Of a stretch of DNA of 64,000 nucleotides, positions 17,911-27,800 are shown in pieces. The translations under genes were made by a program, and so were the position numbers. Source of the DNA: Alphaproteobacteria bacterium (lineage in GTDB: Bacteria; Pseudomonadota; Alphaproteobacteria; CAAGCB01; CAG-977); the NCBI GenBank assembly GCA_900768185.1, contig CAAGCB010000002.1:62001-126000 (forward strand), written 5' to 3'. How positions within the stretch are numbered: position 1 is the stretch's first letter; every line of letters starts with the position of its first letter. Below the pieces are notes generated by a model. The model searched no databases. It was not told the origin of the DNA and was given only the letters and a program-made list of their open reading frames with translations.

Positions 17911-18408
17911 ATGGCAAAGGAAATTTCTTTTTCGACCGGTGATTTCGTGGTGTACCCGACTCACGGCGTCGGTAAAGTTTTGAGCATTACGAAAGACACC
18001 GTGGCGGGGCAGGAATTGGAACTGATCGCGGTTCATTTCGACAAAGACCGCATGACGTTGCGCGTTCCGATGGCAAAAGCGAAAAATTCGGGGTTGCGCA
18101 AGCTGTCCAACCGCAACATCATGGATACCGCGTTGGAAACCTTGCGCGGGAAATCCAAATCGAAACGCGCGATGTGGAGCCGCCGCGCCCAGGAATACGA
18201 AGCGAAAATCAATTCGGGCGATCCCGTTTCGATCGCCGAAGTCGTCCGCGACCTGTACCGTTCCCCCGCGGCTTCCGACCAGTCTTACAGCGAACGCCAG
18301 ATCTACGAACAGGCGTTGGATCGTCTGGCAAACGAATTGGCGGCGGTTGATAAAATCAATGCGCAGGAAGCCACGGTCAAATTGCACAATATTCTGAAAG
18401 AGGAATGA
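17911..18408 (+). CDS. carD: CarD-family transcription regulator
   Basis: 165 aa. The N-terminal Tudor-like RNA polymerase-binding domain (FSTGDFVVYPTHGVGKV) and the helical C-terminal DNA-interacting domain (KRAMWSRRAQEYEAKINSG) are both typical of CarD/CdnL. It binds the RNAP beta subunit and stabilises open complexes, often at rRNA promoters. A strong terminator follows, so with the upstream leader it forms its own transcription unit. Confidence 0.94.
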   Translation: MAKEISFSTGDFVVYPTHGVGKVLSITKDTVAGQELELIAVHFDKDRMTLRVPMAKAKNSGLRKLSNRNIMDTALETLRGKSKSKRAMWSRRAQEYEAKINSGDPVSIAEVVRDLYRSPAASDQSYSERQIYEQALDRLANELAAVDKINAQEATVKLHNILKEE

Positions 18409-18428
18409 AATTCGTTCCCGAATCGTTG

Positions 18429-18456
18429 AAAAGAGGGCTGTTCCGCCCTCTTTTTT
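18429..18456 (+). terminator. Rho-independent terminator of carD
   Basis: AAGAGGGC / GCCCTC(TT) stem with a 6-nt loop followed by a run of T, starting about 20 nt after the carD stop. Confidence 0.85.
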
Positions 18457-18499
18457 ATGTGAAAAAATCCGTCGAAAACCGGCGGCTTCGCCGAATCGT

Positions 18500-19210
18500 T
18501 CAAGATTCCGAACGCGATGGCGATGCGATCCGTCGGGCGTGCGGAAAAAACAGGTCTTTATTCTTATGAAACTGCATCAAAGCGACGACCGCCAAGATCG
18601 GCAACATCATTTCCAGAGTTTCCTCGGCGATTTCAAAGACGCCCTGCAACGCGCTTTCTTTGGGCAGATCGTAACCCGCTTTGCGCAGATTTGACGGAAT
18701 CCGGTCGATGATTTTGCACATCGCCCCGCAACTGAGGAAAGTGATAATCGTCCACGATCCGGCGTACAGCTTGAACAATCCTTTGAACGCCGGAAACAGG
18801 TATGTTTTCATCGCATAAACGAACGCCGTCAGAATGGTGATCAGACACAGCGCGGAAACGATTTTTTCGGAAACGGGATTGTTCGGATTGGTGAAGAATC
18901 TGATTTTAAACGCCGTCGTGTCCGTTGACGTCAGCCAGTGCTGGATTCCGGCTTCGCGCAGAAAAGCCGTAGCGGAAAAAAAGCAAAACAGCTTGAATCC
19001 CCGTCGTTCGTCCGTCGCGGCATAGTCGGCGCGGTAACAAAACAAGGCGATGAACAACCCCAGATAACAGGCGTACGTTGTCAGATCCGTCGCGCCCCAA
19101 CCCGCCGTGAACGCCGTCAGATCGTTTGCATAAAATAAAAATCCGATGCCGTAGGACAACGCCAAAACGGCGATTGTCAGAACCGGAGAAAACCAAAAAC
19201 GGCTAAGCAT
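18500..19210 (-). CDS. Unknown multi-spanning membrane protein
   Basis: 236 aa with about six hydrophobic segments. Charged residues sit within or beside the helices: FLREAGIQHWL near residue 83, CKIIDRIP near 165, and EIAEETLEMMLPI near 194-206. Such buried acidic and basic residues suggest a membrane enzyme or transporter rather than a simple anchor. I do not recognise the family. The ATG has AGAGGTGG upstream. Just past its start lies the AT-rich island. Confidence 0.65.
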   Translation of the reverse strand: MLSRFWFSPVLTIAVLALSYGIGFLFYANDLTAFTAGWGATDLTTYACYLGLFIALFCYRADYAATDERRGFKLFCFFSATAFLREAGIQHWLTSTDTTAFKIRFFTNPNNPVSEKIVSALCLITILTAFVYAMKTYLFPAFKGLFKLYAGSWTIITFLSCGAMCKIIDRIPSNLRKAGYDLPKESALQGVFEIAEETLEMMLPILAVVALMQFHKNKDLFFPHARRIASPSRSES

Positions 19211-19561
19211 GACCCACCTCTATGATATTCGAAAGTTTTAACCAAAATGGACTTTTGATCCGTACAATGCAAACATTTTTTTGCGTTCACATTTAAAATG
19301 ATGCCGTTTTTTTAATTTTTATTTGTTAAAATAAACTCTAAAACACAATGAAAACAAAGCATAAAATTGCTTAAATCTTTTTATGAAAAATCTGCGTCGT
19401 GCCGTTGTGGGAAGAGGTGCTTAAAAGCGCTTTCTGAAAGGGTTGGCTTTTCTGTATATTTTTTTATTTGTCGTCATTATAAAAGTTACTATATCAAATA
19501 TATTTTGATTTTTATAATTTTTATGTCATTCTTTATAAGACAATATGATGAAAGGGACGAA
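19211..19561 (+). other. AT-rich intergenic island
   Basis: About 350 bp that are visibly much more AT-rich than the surrounding genes. It holds no convincing gene: the frame reading into the InsA-like protein lacks a supported earlier start. A possible promoter (TTGTCG 19468-19473, 16 nt, TATATC 19490-19495) overlaps a small inverted repeat (ATCAAA 19493-19498 / TTTGAT 19504-19509), which could be an operator. Confidence 0.5.
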
Positions 19562-20014
19562 ATGCGGCTGAAATGTTTGAAATGCGGAAGCGAGGAAGCC
19601 GTTAAAAACGGTTTTATCGGCGGATTGCAACGCTATAAGTGTAAAAGATGCGGTTACCAGTACACCAAAACAAAGCCGCACGGGCGGGACGATAATGAAA
19701 AGCGGGTCGCCGTGATGCTGTATGCGGCGGGACTGTCAATGAGCGTCATCGCCAAAATCGTCGGGGTCAGCGTGCAGACGGTTTCCCGCTGGGCAAAGAT
19801 TTTTTACGCCAAACGGCGCGATGAAATTCCCGCCGTCGACCCGATGCGACGCGTGACTTTGCGGCGGATTCGCGATTATTTTTCGGATTTGGACGAAGAT
19901 GCTCTCGACAAAGAGGTCTTTGTGCTGACGTCGAAAATGCCTTCGGGCAGCGAATTGCGGCTGATTGTCGACAGTCCGAACAAAGTCGGGCGGAAACATA
20001 AAACCGACGGTTAA
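19562..20014 (+). CDS. Lone InsA-like zinc-ribbon/HTH DNA-binding protein
   Basis: 150 aa. The first ~40 residues form a CxxC...CxxC zinc ribbon (CLKCGS...CKRCGYQY) like the N-terminal part of IS1 InsA. Next comes a helix-turn-helix (GLSMSVIAKIVGVSVQTVS). The remaining ~75 residues are unlike a transposase core; no DDE catalytic domain and no InsB partner follow. The ATG at 19562 has AAAGGGA upstream. It is either an orphan IS1 remnant or a regulator derived from one. It converges on udg with a 4-bp overlap. Confidence 0.6.
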   Translation: MRLKCLKCGSEEAVKNGFIGGLQRYKCKRCGYQYTKTKPHGRDDNEKRVAVMLYAAGLSMSVIAKIVGVSVQTVSRWAKIFYAKRRDEIPAVDPMRRVTLRRIRDYFSDLDEDALDKEVFVLTSKMPSGSELRLIVDSPNKVGRKHKTDG

Positions 20015-20775
20015 AACGACGCCAGTTTGCGTTTGACTTCGATCAAATCGCGCCACGCTTCTTTTTTTTGCGCGGGTTGACGCAGCAGATAGGCGGGGTG
20101 GAAGGACGGCATCGCGTCGATGGTCGTTCCGTCGTGTTTGTACGCCAGCCAGCGACCGCGTGTTTTGATAATGCCGTCGCCGATGTTCATCAATGCCGAA
20201 ACCGCGCTGCCGCCGAGCAAAAGCAGGACTTGCGGTCGGATCAGCGCGATGTGGCGGCGCACGAACGGCGTCATCAGGGCGGATTCCTCTTGCGACGGTT
20301 TGCGATTGGCGGGCGGACGCCACGGCAGAATATTGGTGATGTACGCGTCTTCGCGTTTCAATCCGATCGATTGCAGCATCTTGTCCAACAAATGACCGCT
20401 GGCGCCGACGAAAGGCAGTCCCTGCCGGTCTTCCTCCGCCCCCGGGGCTTCGCCGACGATCATCAGCCGCGCATGCGGATTTCCCGCGCCGAATACGGTT
20501 GAACGCGCCGATTTTTTCAAAGGACAGCCGTCAAATTTTTCGATGATTTCGCGCAGTTCCGGCAACGATTGCGCGCGATCCGCCAACGGTGCCGTGTCCG
20601 CGACGACGGCGGCGGCGGGGGGCGGAACGAAAGTCCGCTGTAAAGCGGGCGCGGGAACGGAGAAGGCAGATTCCGCGGGGAGGTCGAAACGGTTGACGGG
20701 CGAATCCCCGATCGTTTCGTCGACACCCGCCGAAACGTACCACTCCAATATGGATTCGGGCGAAATATCGTTCAT
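20011..20775 (-). CDS. udg: Family-4 uracil-DNA glycosylase
   Basis: 254 aa. Removes uracil from DNA. Catalytic and uracil-binding segments GEAPGAEEDRQGLPFVGASG, NILPWRPPANRKPS and MPSFHPAYLLRQP match the alphaproteobacterial type of this family. A ~100-residue Pro/Ala-rich N-terminal region precedes the core, as is common in this group. Only one of the cluster-type cysteines (GCPLKK) is obvious, so an iron-sulfur cluster is uncertain. The ATG at 20775 gives the usual length; an extension further upstream looks non-coding. Confidence 0.88.
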   Translation of the reverse strand: MNDISPESILEWYVSAGVDETIGDSPVNRFDLPAESAFSVPAPALQRTFVPPPAAAVVADTAPLADRAQSLPELREIIEKFDGCPLKKSARSTVFGAGNPHARLMIVGEAPGAEEDRQGLPFVGASGHLLDKMLQSIGLKREDAYITNILPWRPPANRKPSQEESALMTPFVRRHIALIRPQVLLLLGGSAVSALMNIGDGIIKTRGRWLAYKHDGTTIDAMPSFHPAYLLRQPAQKKEAWRDLIEVKRKLASF

Positions 20776-20890
20776 GGCGATTACCGTATCATATTCGGCG
20801 CGGCATTTAAACTTTTTCTTGCAATCGTAGAGCTTGATTTTTAAAGGAAAACGGAACAATAATGAAAAAACTTTTTCGGGAAAGGCGGAA

Positions 20891-22675
20891 ATGAGCATTC
20901 GCACCATTATAGTTTTGTCTTTTTGTTTTCTGGCGGCTTGCGTGCCGCACAACACGGGCGCGGCGGTTTCCGGAACGCCCGCCGCCGCTTTTGTCGCCGA
21001 ATCGGAAAAAAGCGTCCCCGTCGACAGCTATCTGCTTTATTTGCAGGCTCGTCAGAACAACGATGCGAAAAGCGCCGTCAAATTTTTGAAACAGGCGATC
21101 AAAGGCGATCCCGATAATAAAAATCTGCGTTCGGAAATGTTCGCCCTGCTGACGGTCGAGGGACGCGTGGACGACGCTTTTCCGTACGCCGTCGATGAAT
21201 TGAAATCGTCGCCCGATTCCCTGTTGGCGTCGCTGGTCGTCATCGCCTACCATGTGTCAAAGGGCGATTTTGACGCCGCTCAGCGGCAGATCGACGCTTT
21301 TCCCGCCAAAGCGGACAACGCGTTCCTGTATCCCATGCTGGAGGTGTGGACGCAGGCGGGGCTGGGAAATCGCAGAAAAGCTTTGAAGGCTTTGTCCGAA
21401 CTGAATAAAAAGGGGTTGGAAGCCCTGTACTACTTTCATGCCGCCCTTTTGTACGATTTGTGGGGTGACGACGACAAGGTCGAGGAAAATTACGGCGCTT
21501 TATTGCGCGAACCGGGGGGGCTGTCCCTGCGCGCGGCGCAGGTGTACGGCAACTGGCTGTTGCGGCGCGGTGAAACGGGCAAGTTCCGCGCGCTGCTGAA
21601 TGCGTACCGCAAAGGGGCGAAAACCTATCCGTTGATCGACGAAACGTTTTTTACGGCGGGCGCGGCGGTCGCGGATAAAAAAGTGCCGAAAAGCGTCGGA
21701 TCGGCGAAAGCCGGCGTCGCCGAGGCGTTTTTTGACATATCGGGCAGTCTGGCGGACAAGGGCAGTCCGGAAATTTCGCTTTTCTTTATCCGGTTCGGGC
21801 TGGCGTTGGATCCGTCTTTGTCGCTGGCGCGCGTCCTGTTGGGCGAAGTGTACGAAAAACAGCAGCGTTGGGACGAAGCTTTGGCGTTGTACGCCGAGGA
21901 AAAAGAAGGTTCCGAAATGTATTTCGCGGGACAAGTGCGTACCGCGATCATTGACGCCAAACGCGGCGATTTGGAAAAGGCTGAAAAGCTGTTGCGTTCG
22001 CTGGCGGAAAAACGTCCGGATCTGGCTTTTCCCTGGCAGGAGCTGGGCGGCGTGTTCCTGACGGCGCACCAATATCCCCAAGCCGCCGCCGCTTATACCG
22101 AAGCCGTCAACCGCATCGTTGTTCCCGATCGTTCCGACTGGGGGCTTTATTACAGTCGCGGCGTGTCGTATGAGCGCGGCGGACGGTGGGACTTGGCGGA
22201 ACAGGATTTGTTGCAGGCTCTGGTGTTGTCGCCCGATCAGCCGGCGACGCTGAACTATTTGGGCTACGCGTGGATCGAACGCGGCAAAAACGTCGAAAAA
22301 GCCAAGGAAATGCTGGAGCGCGCGGCGATTTTATCCCCCCGCGACGGTGCCGTTGTCGACAGTCTGGGGTGGATGTACTATCTGTTGCGGGATTATCAAA
22401 AATCTTTGACGATATTAGAGGCGGCTTTGACGCTTTCACCCGCCAGCGGCGTGATCAACGATCATTTGGGCGACGCGTACTGGCGCGTGGGACGCAAACG
22501 CGAAGCCCGCTATCAGTGGGCGAAAGCGCTGAGCGTCGACGATGATTTCACGGGGGGGGATCGCGCCCGCGTCAATGAAAAGCTGGACAAAGGGCTGGAC
22601 GTTGTCGGCGATAAAATCGTCGTGAAAACCGCGCCCAAAAAAGTCAAATCCAAAAAGGTGAAAAAATCGAAATGA
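20891..22675 (+). CDS. Tetratricopeptide-repeat lipoprotein
   Basis: 594 aa. The N terminus MSIRTIIVLSFCFLAAC is a lipoprotein signal with an LAAC lipobox. The rest is a long array of TPR-like helix pairs (for example ATLNYLGYAWIERGKNVEKA), ending in a Lys-rich tail. It is probably an outer-membrane-anchored periplasmic scaffold. The ATG at 20891 has AAAGGCGG just upstream. Overlap with ispE by 4 bp makes cotranslation likely. Confidence 0.8.
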   Translation: MSIRTIIVLSFCFLAACVPHNTGAAVSGTPAAAFVAESEKSVPVDSYLLYLQARQNNDAKSAVKFLKQAIKGDPDNKNLRSEMFALLTVEGRVDDAFPYAVDELKSSPDSLLASLVVIAYHVSKGDFDAAQRQIDAFPAKADNAFLYPMLEVWTQAGLGNRRKALKALSELNKKGLEALYYFHAALLYDLWGDDDKVEENYGALLREPGGLSLRAAQVYGNWLLRRGETGKFRALLNAYRKGAKTYPLIDETFFTAGAAVADKKVPKSVGSAKAGVAEAFFDISGSLADKGSPEISLFFIRFGLALDPSLSLARVLLGEVYEKQQRWDEALALYAEEKEGSEMYFAGQVRTAIIDAKRGDLEKAEKLLRSLAEKRPDLAFPWQELGGVFLTAHQYPQAAAAYTEAVNRIVVPDRSDWGLYYSRGVSYERGGRWDLAEQDLLQALVLSPDQPATLNYLGYAWIERGKNVEKAKEMLERAAILSPRDGAVVDSLGWMYYLLRDYQKSLTILEAALTLSPASGVINDHLGDAYWRVGRKREARYQWAKALSVDDDFTGGDRARVNEKLDKGLDVVGDKIVVKTAPKKVKSKKVKKSK

Positions 22676-23526
22676 CGTTCGTTTCCGTTAACGCTCCCGC
22701 CAAAGTGAACCTGTATCTGCACGTCACGGGAAAACGCGCCGACGGCTATCATTTGCTGGACAGCCTGTTTGTCTTTGCGGCGGACGGCGATGTCGTCACG
22801 GTCGGCGATTCCGACGGTTTGACGCTGGATATCACGGGAAATTACGCCGGATCGTTGTCGAACGGCGAGGATAACATTGTCATAAAAGCCGCGCGCGCGC
22901 TGGCGAAAGCGGCGGGCGTCGAACCGAAAGCGGCGATCGGACTGAAAAAAAATCTGCCCGTTGCGTCGGGAATCGGCGGCGGGTCGACGGACGCGGCGGC
23001 GACGCTGAAGGCGTTGTCGCGATTGTGGAACGTCGCTTTGCCCGATGAGAAAATTCGGGAAATCGCGCTGGCTTTGGGCGCGGACGTGCCGTCTTGTCTG
23101 GCGGCGAAACCCGTTTGCGTGTCCGGCGTCGGCGAACGGCTGACGCCCGCGCCGAAACTGCCGCGGCTGTGTTTGCTGCTGGTCAATCCGAACCGTCCCG
23201 TGTCGACGCCCGCCGTGTTTAAATCGCGCGCGCCCGTCTTTACCGCCCCCGCGCCCTTCACGCGGGAAATGACGGATTTCGCCGAGTTCGTCGACGAATT
23301 GAAAAAACGCCGCAACGATTTATGCGATGCCGCGCGCGCTTTGGAACCAGCCGTTTCGGACGTGCTGGACGCTTTGGAATCCGATCCGCTCTGCCGTCTG
23401 GCGCGCATGTCGGGCAGCGGCGGAACGTGCTTCGGCGTGTTCGAAAGCGGGGAAGACGCGTCATTATGTTTGCAACGGCTGAAAAAAGACCGCGCGGACT
23501 GGTGGTTTTTAAATACGGTCGCGTGA
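22672..23526 (+). CDS. ispE: 4-diphosphocytidyl-2-C-methyl-D-erythritol kinase
   Basis: GHMP-family kinase of the MEP isoprenoid pathway. 284 aa. APAKVNLYLHVTGKRADGYH at the N terminus and the ATP loop PVASGIGGGSTDAA near residue 100 are diagnostic, as is the C-terminal MSGSGGTCFG. It starts inside the stop of the TPR lipoprotein gene. Confidence 0.95.
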   Translation: MTFVSVNAPAKVNLYLHVTGKRADGYHLLDSLFVFAADGDVVTVGDSDGLTLDITGNYAGSLSNGEDNIVIKAARALAKAAGVEPKAAIGLKKNLPVASGIGGGSTDAAATLKALSRLWNVALPDEKIREIALALGADVPSCLAAKPVCVSGVGERLTPAPKLPRLCLLLVNPNRPVSTPAVFKSRAPVFTAPAPFTREMTDFAEFVDELKKRRNDLCDAARALEPAVSDVLDALESDPLCRLARMSGSGGTCFGVFESGEDASLCLQRLKKDRADWWFLNTVA

Positions 23527-23536
23527 CAGAATCCGC

Positions 23537-23565
23537 TTGTAGAAAGCGGGCGTTTTCTGTATAAG
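23537..23565 (+). promoter_or_regulatory. Candidate promoter of the RND efflux operon
   Basis: TTGTAG, 17 nt, TATAAG in the spacer between ispE and the adaptor gene. The leader would be about 55 nt. Confidence 0.6.
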
Positions 23566-23624
23566 AAAGGGTTGATTGTCCTTAGGACCGTCGTTCGTGT
23601 GAACCCATGTCGGGAGATGTTTGT

Positions 23625-24866
23625 ATGTTGAAGAATCGTTCTTTGTCGTTTTTTGTCGCGACGCTGGCGTCCGTTTTAATGTTGAACGGCTGCTGGAAGA
23701 AAAAGGAAACCGCGGTGCAACCCGTCCAAAAACCCCACGTCACGGTGGAACGGGCGGCTTACAAAACCTATACCGAACGCTTTAATTTCCCCGCACGGGT
23801 TGACGCCGTCAATTCTGTCGTTTTAAAAGCGCGTGTCGCCGGATTCCTGAAAGACCGCCTGTTCGAAGAAGGCGATATCGTCAAAAAAGGACAGATGCTG
23901 TTCGCTTTGGAACGCGAACCGTTTGAAGCGAAAGTCGCCGAAGCGGCGGCAAATCTGGCAAAAGCCGAAGCCGACGCCAAAAACGCCAAGCTGAATTACG
24001 AACGCGCTTTGGAATTGCGGAAAACGGGCAATATTTCGCAATCGACGGTCGATACGCGCGAAGCGCAGAATAACGTCGCCAAAGGGGCGGTTCTGCAGGC
24101 GAAAGCCGCGCTGAATCTGGCTAAACTGGATCTGAGCTACACGAACGTCAAAGCGCCCTTTACCGGAAAAATCGGACTGTCGGATTATTCCGTCGGCGAA
24201 TATCTGCCCGCCAATTCGACGCTGGCGACGATTGTCAGCTATGATCCGATGTATGTGATGTTTTCCGTTTCCGAACGCGAATTTTTGAAAATGCAAAGCA
24301 CGGGCGCGCTGAAAGCCGACGGCGACGATATGGCGATTTCGCTGGTGATGGGCGATTCTTCCGTCTACCGTTACAGCGGACGGCTGGATTTCACCGACGT
24401 CGTGGTGGACAACTACACGGATACGGTTAAAATGCGCGCGGAATTTCCGAATCCCGCGAAACAGCTGGTCGCCGGTCAGTTCGTTTCCGTTTTGATGGAA
24501 TACGAATCCCCCGTTGAAAAAATCGTTATTTCGCAGGCGGCTTTGATGTCTTCGGCGGTGTCGAAAAACGTTTATGTCGTCAACGCGCAGAACAAAGTCG
24601 TCAACAGACTCGTCACGGTCGGAACGGAACAGGGCAAAAACATCGTTATTCTGGACGGATTGGAAGCCGGCGATCGCGTGATTGTCAACGGATTGCAAAA
24701 AGTCCGCCCGGGGGTCGAGGTCGTCGTTGATGCTCCCGCCGTTAAAACCGGAGCCGCGCAGAAAGCCGACAAGCCCGCCGCCGAAAAGCCCAAAGCCAAA
24801 AAGCACGTTCTGCGCAAAAGAACGCAGTCCAAGCCCGCCGCTTCCTCCGCGAATGCCAAGAAATAA
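23625..24866 (+). CDS. RND efflux periplasmic adaptor (MFP) lipoprotein
   Basis: 413 aa. The start at 23625, with GGGAG upstream, gives a lipoprotein signal (LASVLMLNGC). Then come the barrel-sandwich/lipoyl half-motif VVLKARVAGFLKDRLFEEGD, an alpha-helical hairpin (AEAAANLAKAEADAKNAKL), the second lipoyl half (APFTGKIGLSDYSVGEYL) and beta-barrel domains. A Lys/Ala/Pro-rich tail of ~40 residues ends the protein. It links the downstream AcrB-like pump to an outer-membrane channel; no TolC/OprM gene is nearby. Confidence 0.93.
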   Translation: MLKNRSLSFFVATLASVLMLNGCWKKKETAVQPVQKPHVTVERAAYKTYTERFNFPARVDAVNSVVLKARVAGFLKDRLFEEGDIVKKGQMLFALEREPFEAKVAEAAANLAKAEADAKNAKLNYERALELRKTGNISQSTVDTREAQNNVAKGAVLQAKAALNLAKLDLSYTNVKAPFTGKIGLSDYSVGEYLPANSTLATIVSYDPMYVMFSVSEREFLKMQSTGALKADGDDMAISLVMGDSSVYRYSGRLDFTDVVVDNYTDTVKMRAEFPNPAKQLVAGQFVSVLMEYESPVEKIVISQAALMSSAVSKNVYVVNAQNKVVNRLVTVGTEQGKNIVILDGLEAGDRVIVNGLQKVRPGVEVVVDAPAVKTGAAQKADKPAAEKPKAKKHVLRKRTQSKPAASSANAKK

Positions 24867-24879
24867 AGGATAAACGCCG

Positions 24880-27800
24880 ATGTTTTCCCGCATTTTCATT
24901 AAAAGACCCCGTCTGGCGATCGTTATTTCCTTGGTGATTACGATCGCGGGGTTGATTTCGTTGAAAACGATTCCCGTGGCTCAGCTGCCCGACGTCGTGC
25001 CGCCGTCCGTTTCCGTGTCGGCGACCTATCCCGGCGCGTCCGCGGAAGTGATTGAACAAACCGTCGCGCAGGTGATCGAATCTCAGGTCAACGGCGTCGA
25101 CAATATGCTGTATATGGAATCGACCAGCTCCAACAACGGATCGTATTCGCTGACGGTGACGTTCGCTTTGGGAACCGATCCCGACATGAACACGGTTAAC
25201 GTGCAGAACCGAATCAATCAAATTTCGACGAAACTGCCGACCGAAGTCCAGCAACAGGGCGTGACGGTCAAGAAAAACACGTCGTCCATGCTGATGGCGT
25301 TTTCCCTGTATTCGCCCGACGGGTCGCGCGCCGCGAACTTTTTGGCAAACTATATGACGTCGCGCGTCAAGGACGATTTGGCGCGTATCACGGGCGTCGG
25401 CGAAGTCAACACGTTCGGCGACATCGATTACAGTATGCGTATTTGGATCGATGCCGAACGATTGGCGAATTTGGGATTGACGAACAACGATATCATCGCC
25501 GCCGTTTCGTCGCAGAACATTCAGCCCGCCATCGGATCCGTCGGCGCAAACCCCGCGCCGAAGGAACAACAGATGCAGTTCACGCTGAAAACGGCGGGAC
25601 GTTTGAATTCGGTCGAAGAATTCGGCAACATCATTTTGCGCGCGAACAAGGACGGCGGTTTCCTGCGTTTAAAAGATGTCGCCAAAATCGAACTGGGGAC
25701 GACGACGTATTCGTCAACCATTCAGTATAACGGGCGTCCCGCGTCCGGAGCGATGATCAACCTCGCCCCCGGCGCGAACGCGATGAACGTCGCGACGAAA
25801 GTCAAAGCCGAACTGGAAAGAATGAAACAGTTTTTTCCCGAAGGCGTCGACTATGTCATCATCTTTGACACGACCGTTTTCATCGAAGCGACCGTCGACG
25901 AAGTCGTCCATACGATTTTCGAAGCGTTCGTTCTGGTTTTGCTGGTCGTCTATCTGTCTTTGGGAACGTGGCGCGCAACGTTGATTCCCGCGATTGCCGT
26001 TCCTGTTTCGCTGATCGGCACGTTCATTTTCATGGCGCCGTTCGGCATTTCGGCGAACACGATTTCCCTGCTGTCCATCGTTCTGGTTATCGGCATCGTG
26101 GTTGATGACGCGATTATGGTCGTCGAAAACACGGAACGCGTGATTGACGAAGAACCGGATTTGTCCGTGCCCGACGCCGTGGCAAAGGCGATGGGGCAGA
26201 TTACCGCGCCGATTATCGCCATTACGCTGGTTATTTTGTCCGTGTTCGTTCCCGTTATCTTCATTCCCGGCATTACGGGGCAGTTGTACAAACAGTTCGC
26301 CGTGACGGTGTCGTGTTCAATGTTGATTTCGGCGTTGAACGCGTTGACGTTGTCGCCCGCCTTGTGCGCCGTTTTACTGCATCGCGAAGAAAAAAGCCGG
26401 AAAGGATTGGTGCCGTGGGTGATGCGTCAGATCGACAGGGGACGCGACGGCTATTCCGCCGTTGTCCGCCGTCTGGTGCGTCATTCGTCGCTGTCCATTT
26501 TGATTATCGCGGCGGTGATTGCGGCGGCTGTCGGCATGAACAAAATCACGCCGTCGGGATTTTTGCCCGATGAAGATCAGGGCGTCGTGATGGTTGACGT
26601 TCAGTTGCCCGAAGGCGCGTCGCAGGACAGAACGATCGAAATTTTGAAACAGGTGTTTGAAATCGTCCATTCCCACCCCGCCGTTCAAAACGTGATGGGG
26701 GTTGCCGGTCACAGCATGATCGGCGGCAGCGGCGCGAATTTCGGCATGATGATCGCCGGTCTGAAACCGTATGAGGTTCGCGAGGACAAATCCATGCAGA
26801 TTCAGGCTTTGGTGGCGTATTTGCAGCCGCGTCTGGGACGGATTCAGGGCGCGTTGGTGCGTTCGTTCAACCTGCCCGCCATTCCCGGCATCGGTTCGGC
26901 GAGCGGTTTCGATTACCGTTTGCAAAACGCGCAGGGCGAAACGCCGCAGGAAATGGAAAAGGTCATGTTCAAGCTGCTGGGCGCGGCGAATCAAGACCCG
27001 ATGCTGAACATGGTGTACAGCACGTTCAACACGTCTTCGCCCCAGCTGTTCGCGTCGTTGGATCGCGACAAGGCTCAAATGCTGGGCGTCGGCATCAAAG
27101 ACGTGTTTTCCCAGTTGCAGTCGACCTTGGGCTACGCCTACATCAACGATTTCACGTTGGCGGGGCGCAACTATGAAGTCAACTTGCAGGGGCAGGAGGG
27201 CGACCGCAGCAAGGAAGCCGACATCTTCCGCATTCACGTTCGCAACGACAAGGGCGAAATGGTGCCGATGCGTTCCCTGCTGACCGTGAAACCCATTCTG
27301 GGACCTCAGCAGCTGACGCGCTACAACAACATGATGACGGTTAAAATCAACGGTTCGTCCGCCGCGGGGGTCAGTTCGACGCAGGCGATGGACGAAATGG
27401 AAAAGCTGTCCAAACAGATTCTGCCCAAAGGGTACGAATACGAATGGACGGGCATGTCCTTGCAGGAAAAAGAGGCGGGCGGTCAAACGTCGGTCGTTTT
27501 GGTGCTGGCGTTCCTGTTCGCGTATCTGTTTTTGGTCGCGCTGTATGAAAGCTGGATGATTCCCGTTACCGTTCTGCTGTCGGTTTCCGTGGCTTTGCTG
27601 GGCGCGCTGATTTTCCTGTACGCGTTCGGTTTGGTCAATAACGTCTATGCGCAGATCGGTATGATTCTGCTGATTGCTCAGGCGTCTAAAAACGCGATTT
27701 TGATTGTTGAATTTGCAAAGGATTTGCATGAAAACGGCGTTGAAACGCAAGAAGCGGCGGCGCAGGCGGCTCATTTGCGTTTCCGCGCGGTCATGATGAC

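Noticed and set aside
19367..19561. N-terminal extension of the InsA-like protein
   Set aside because: Cys/Phe/Ile/Tyr-rich translation of AT-rich DNA; the ATG at 19562 has an RBS and begins at the zinc ribbon.
26374..27774. 466-codon frame opposite the RND pump gene
   Set aside because: Antisense shadow; Gln/Arg/His-rich with no family.
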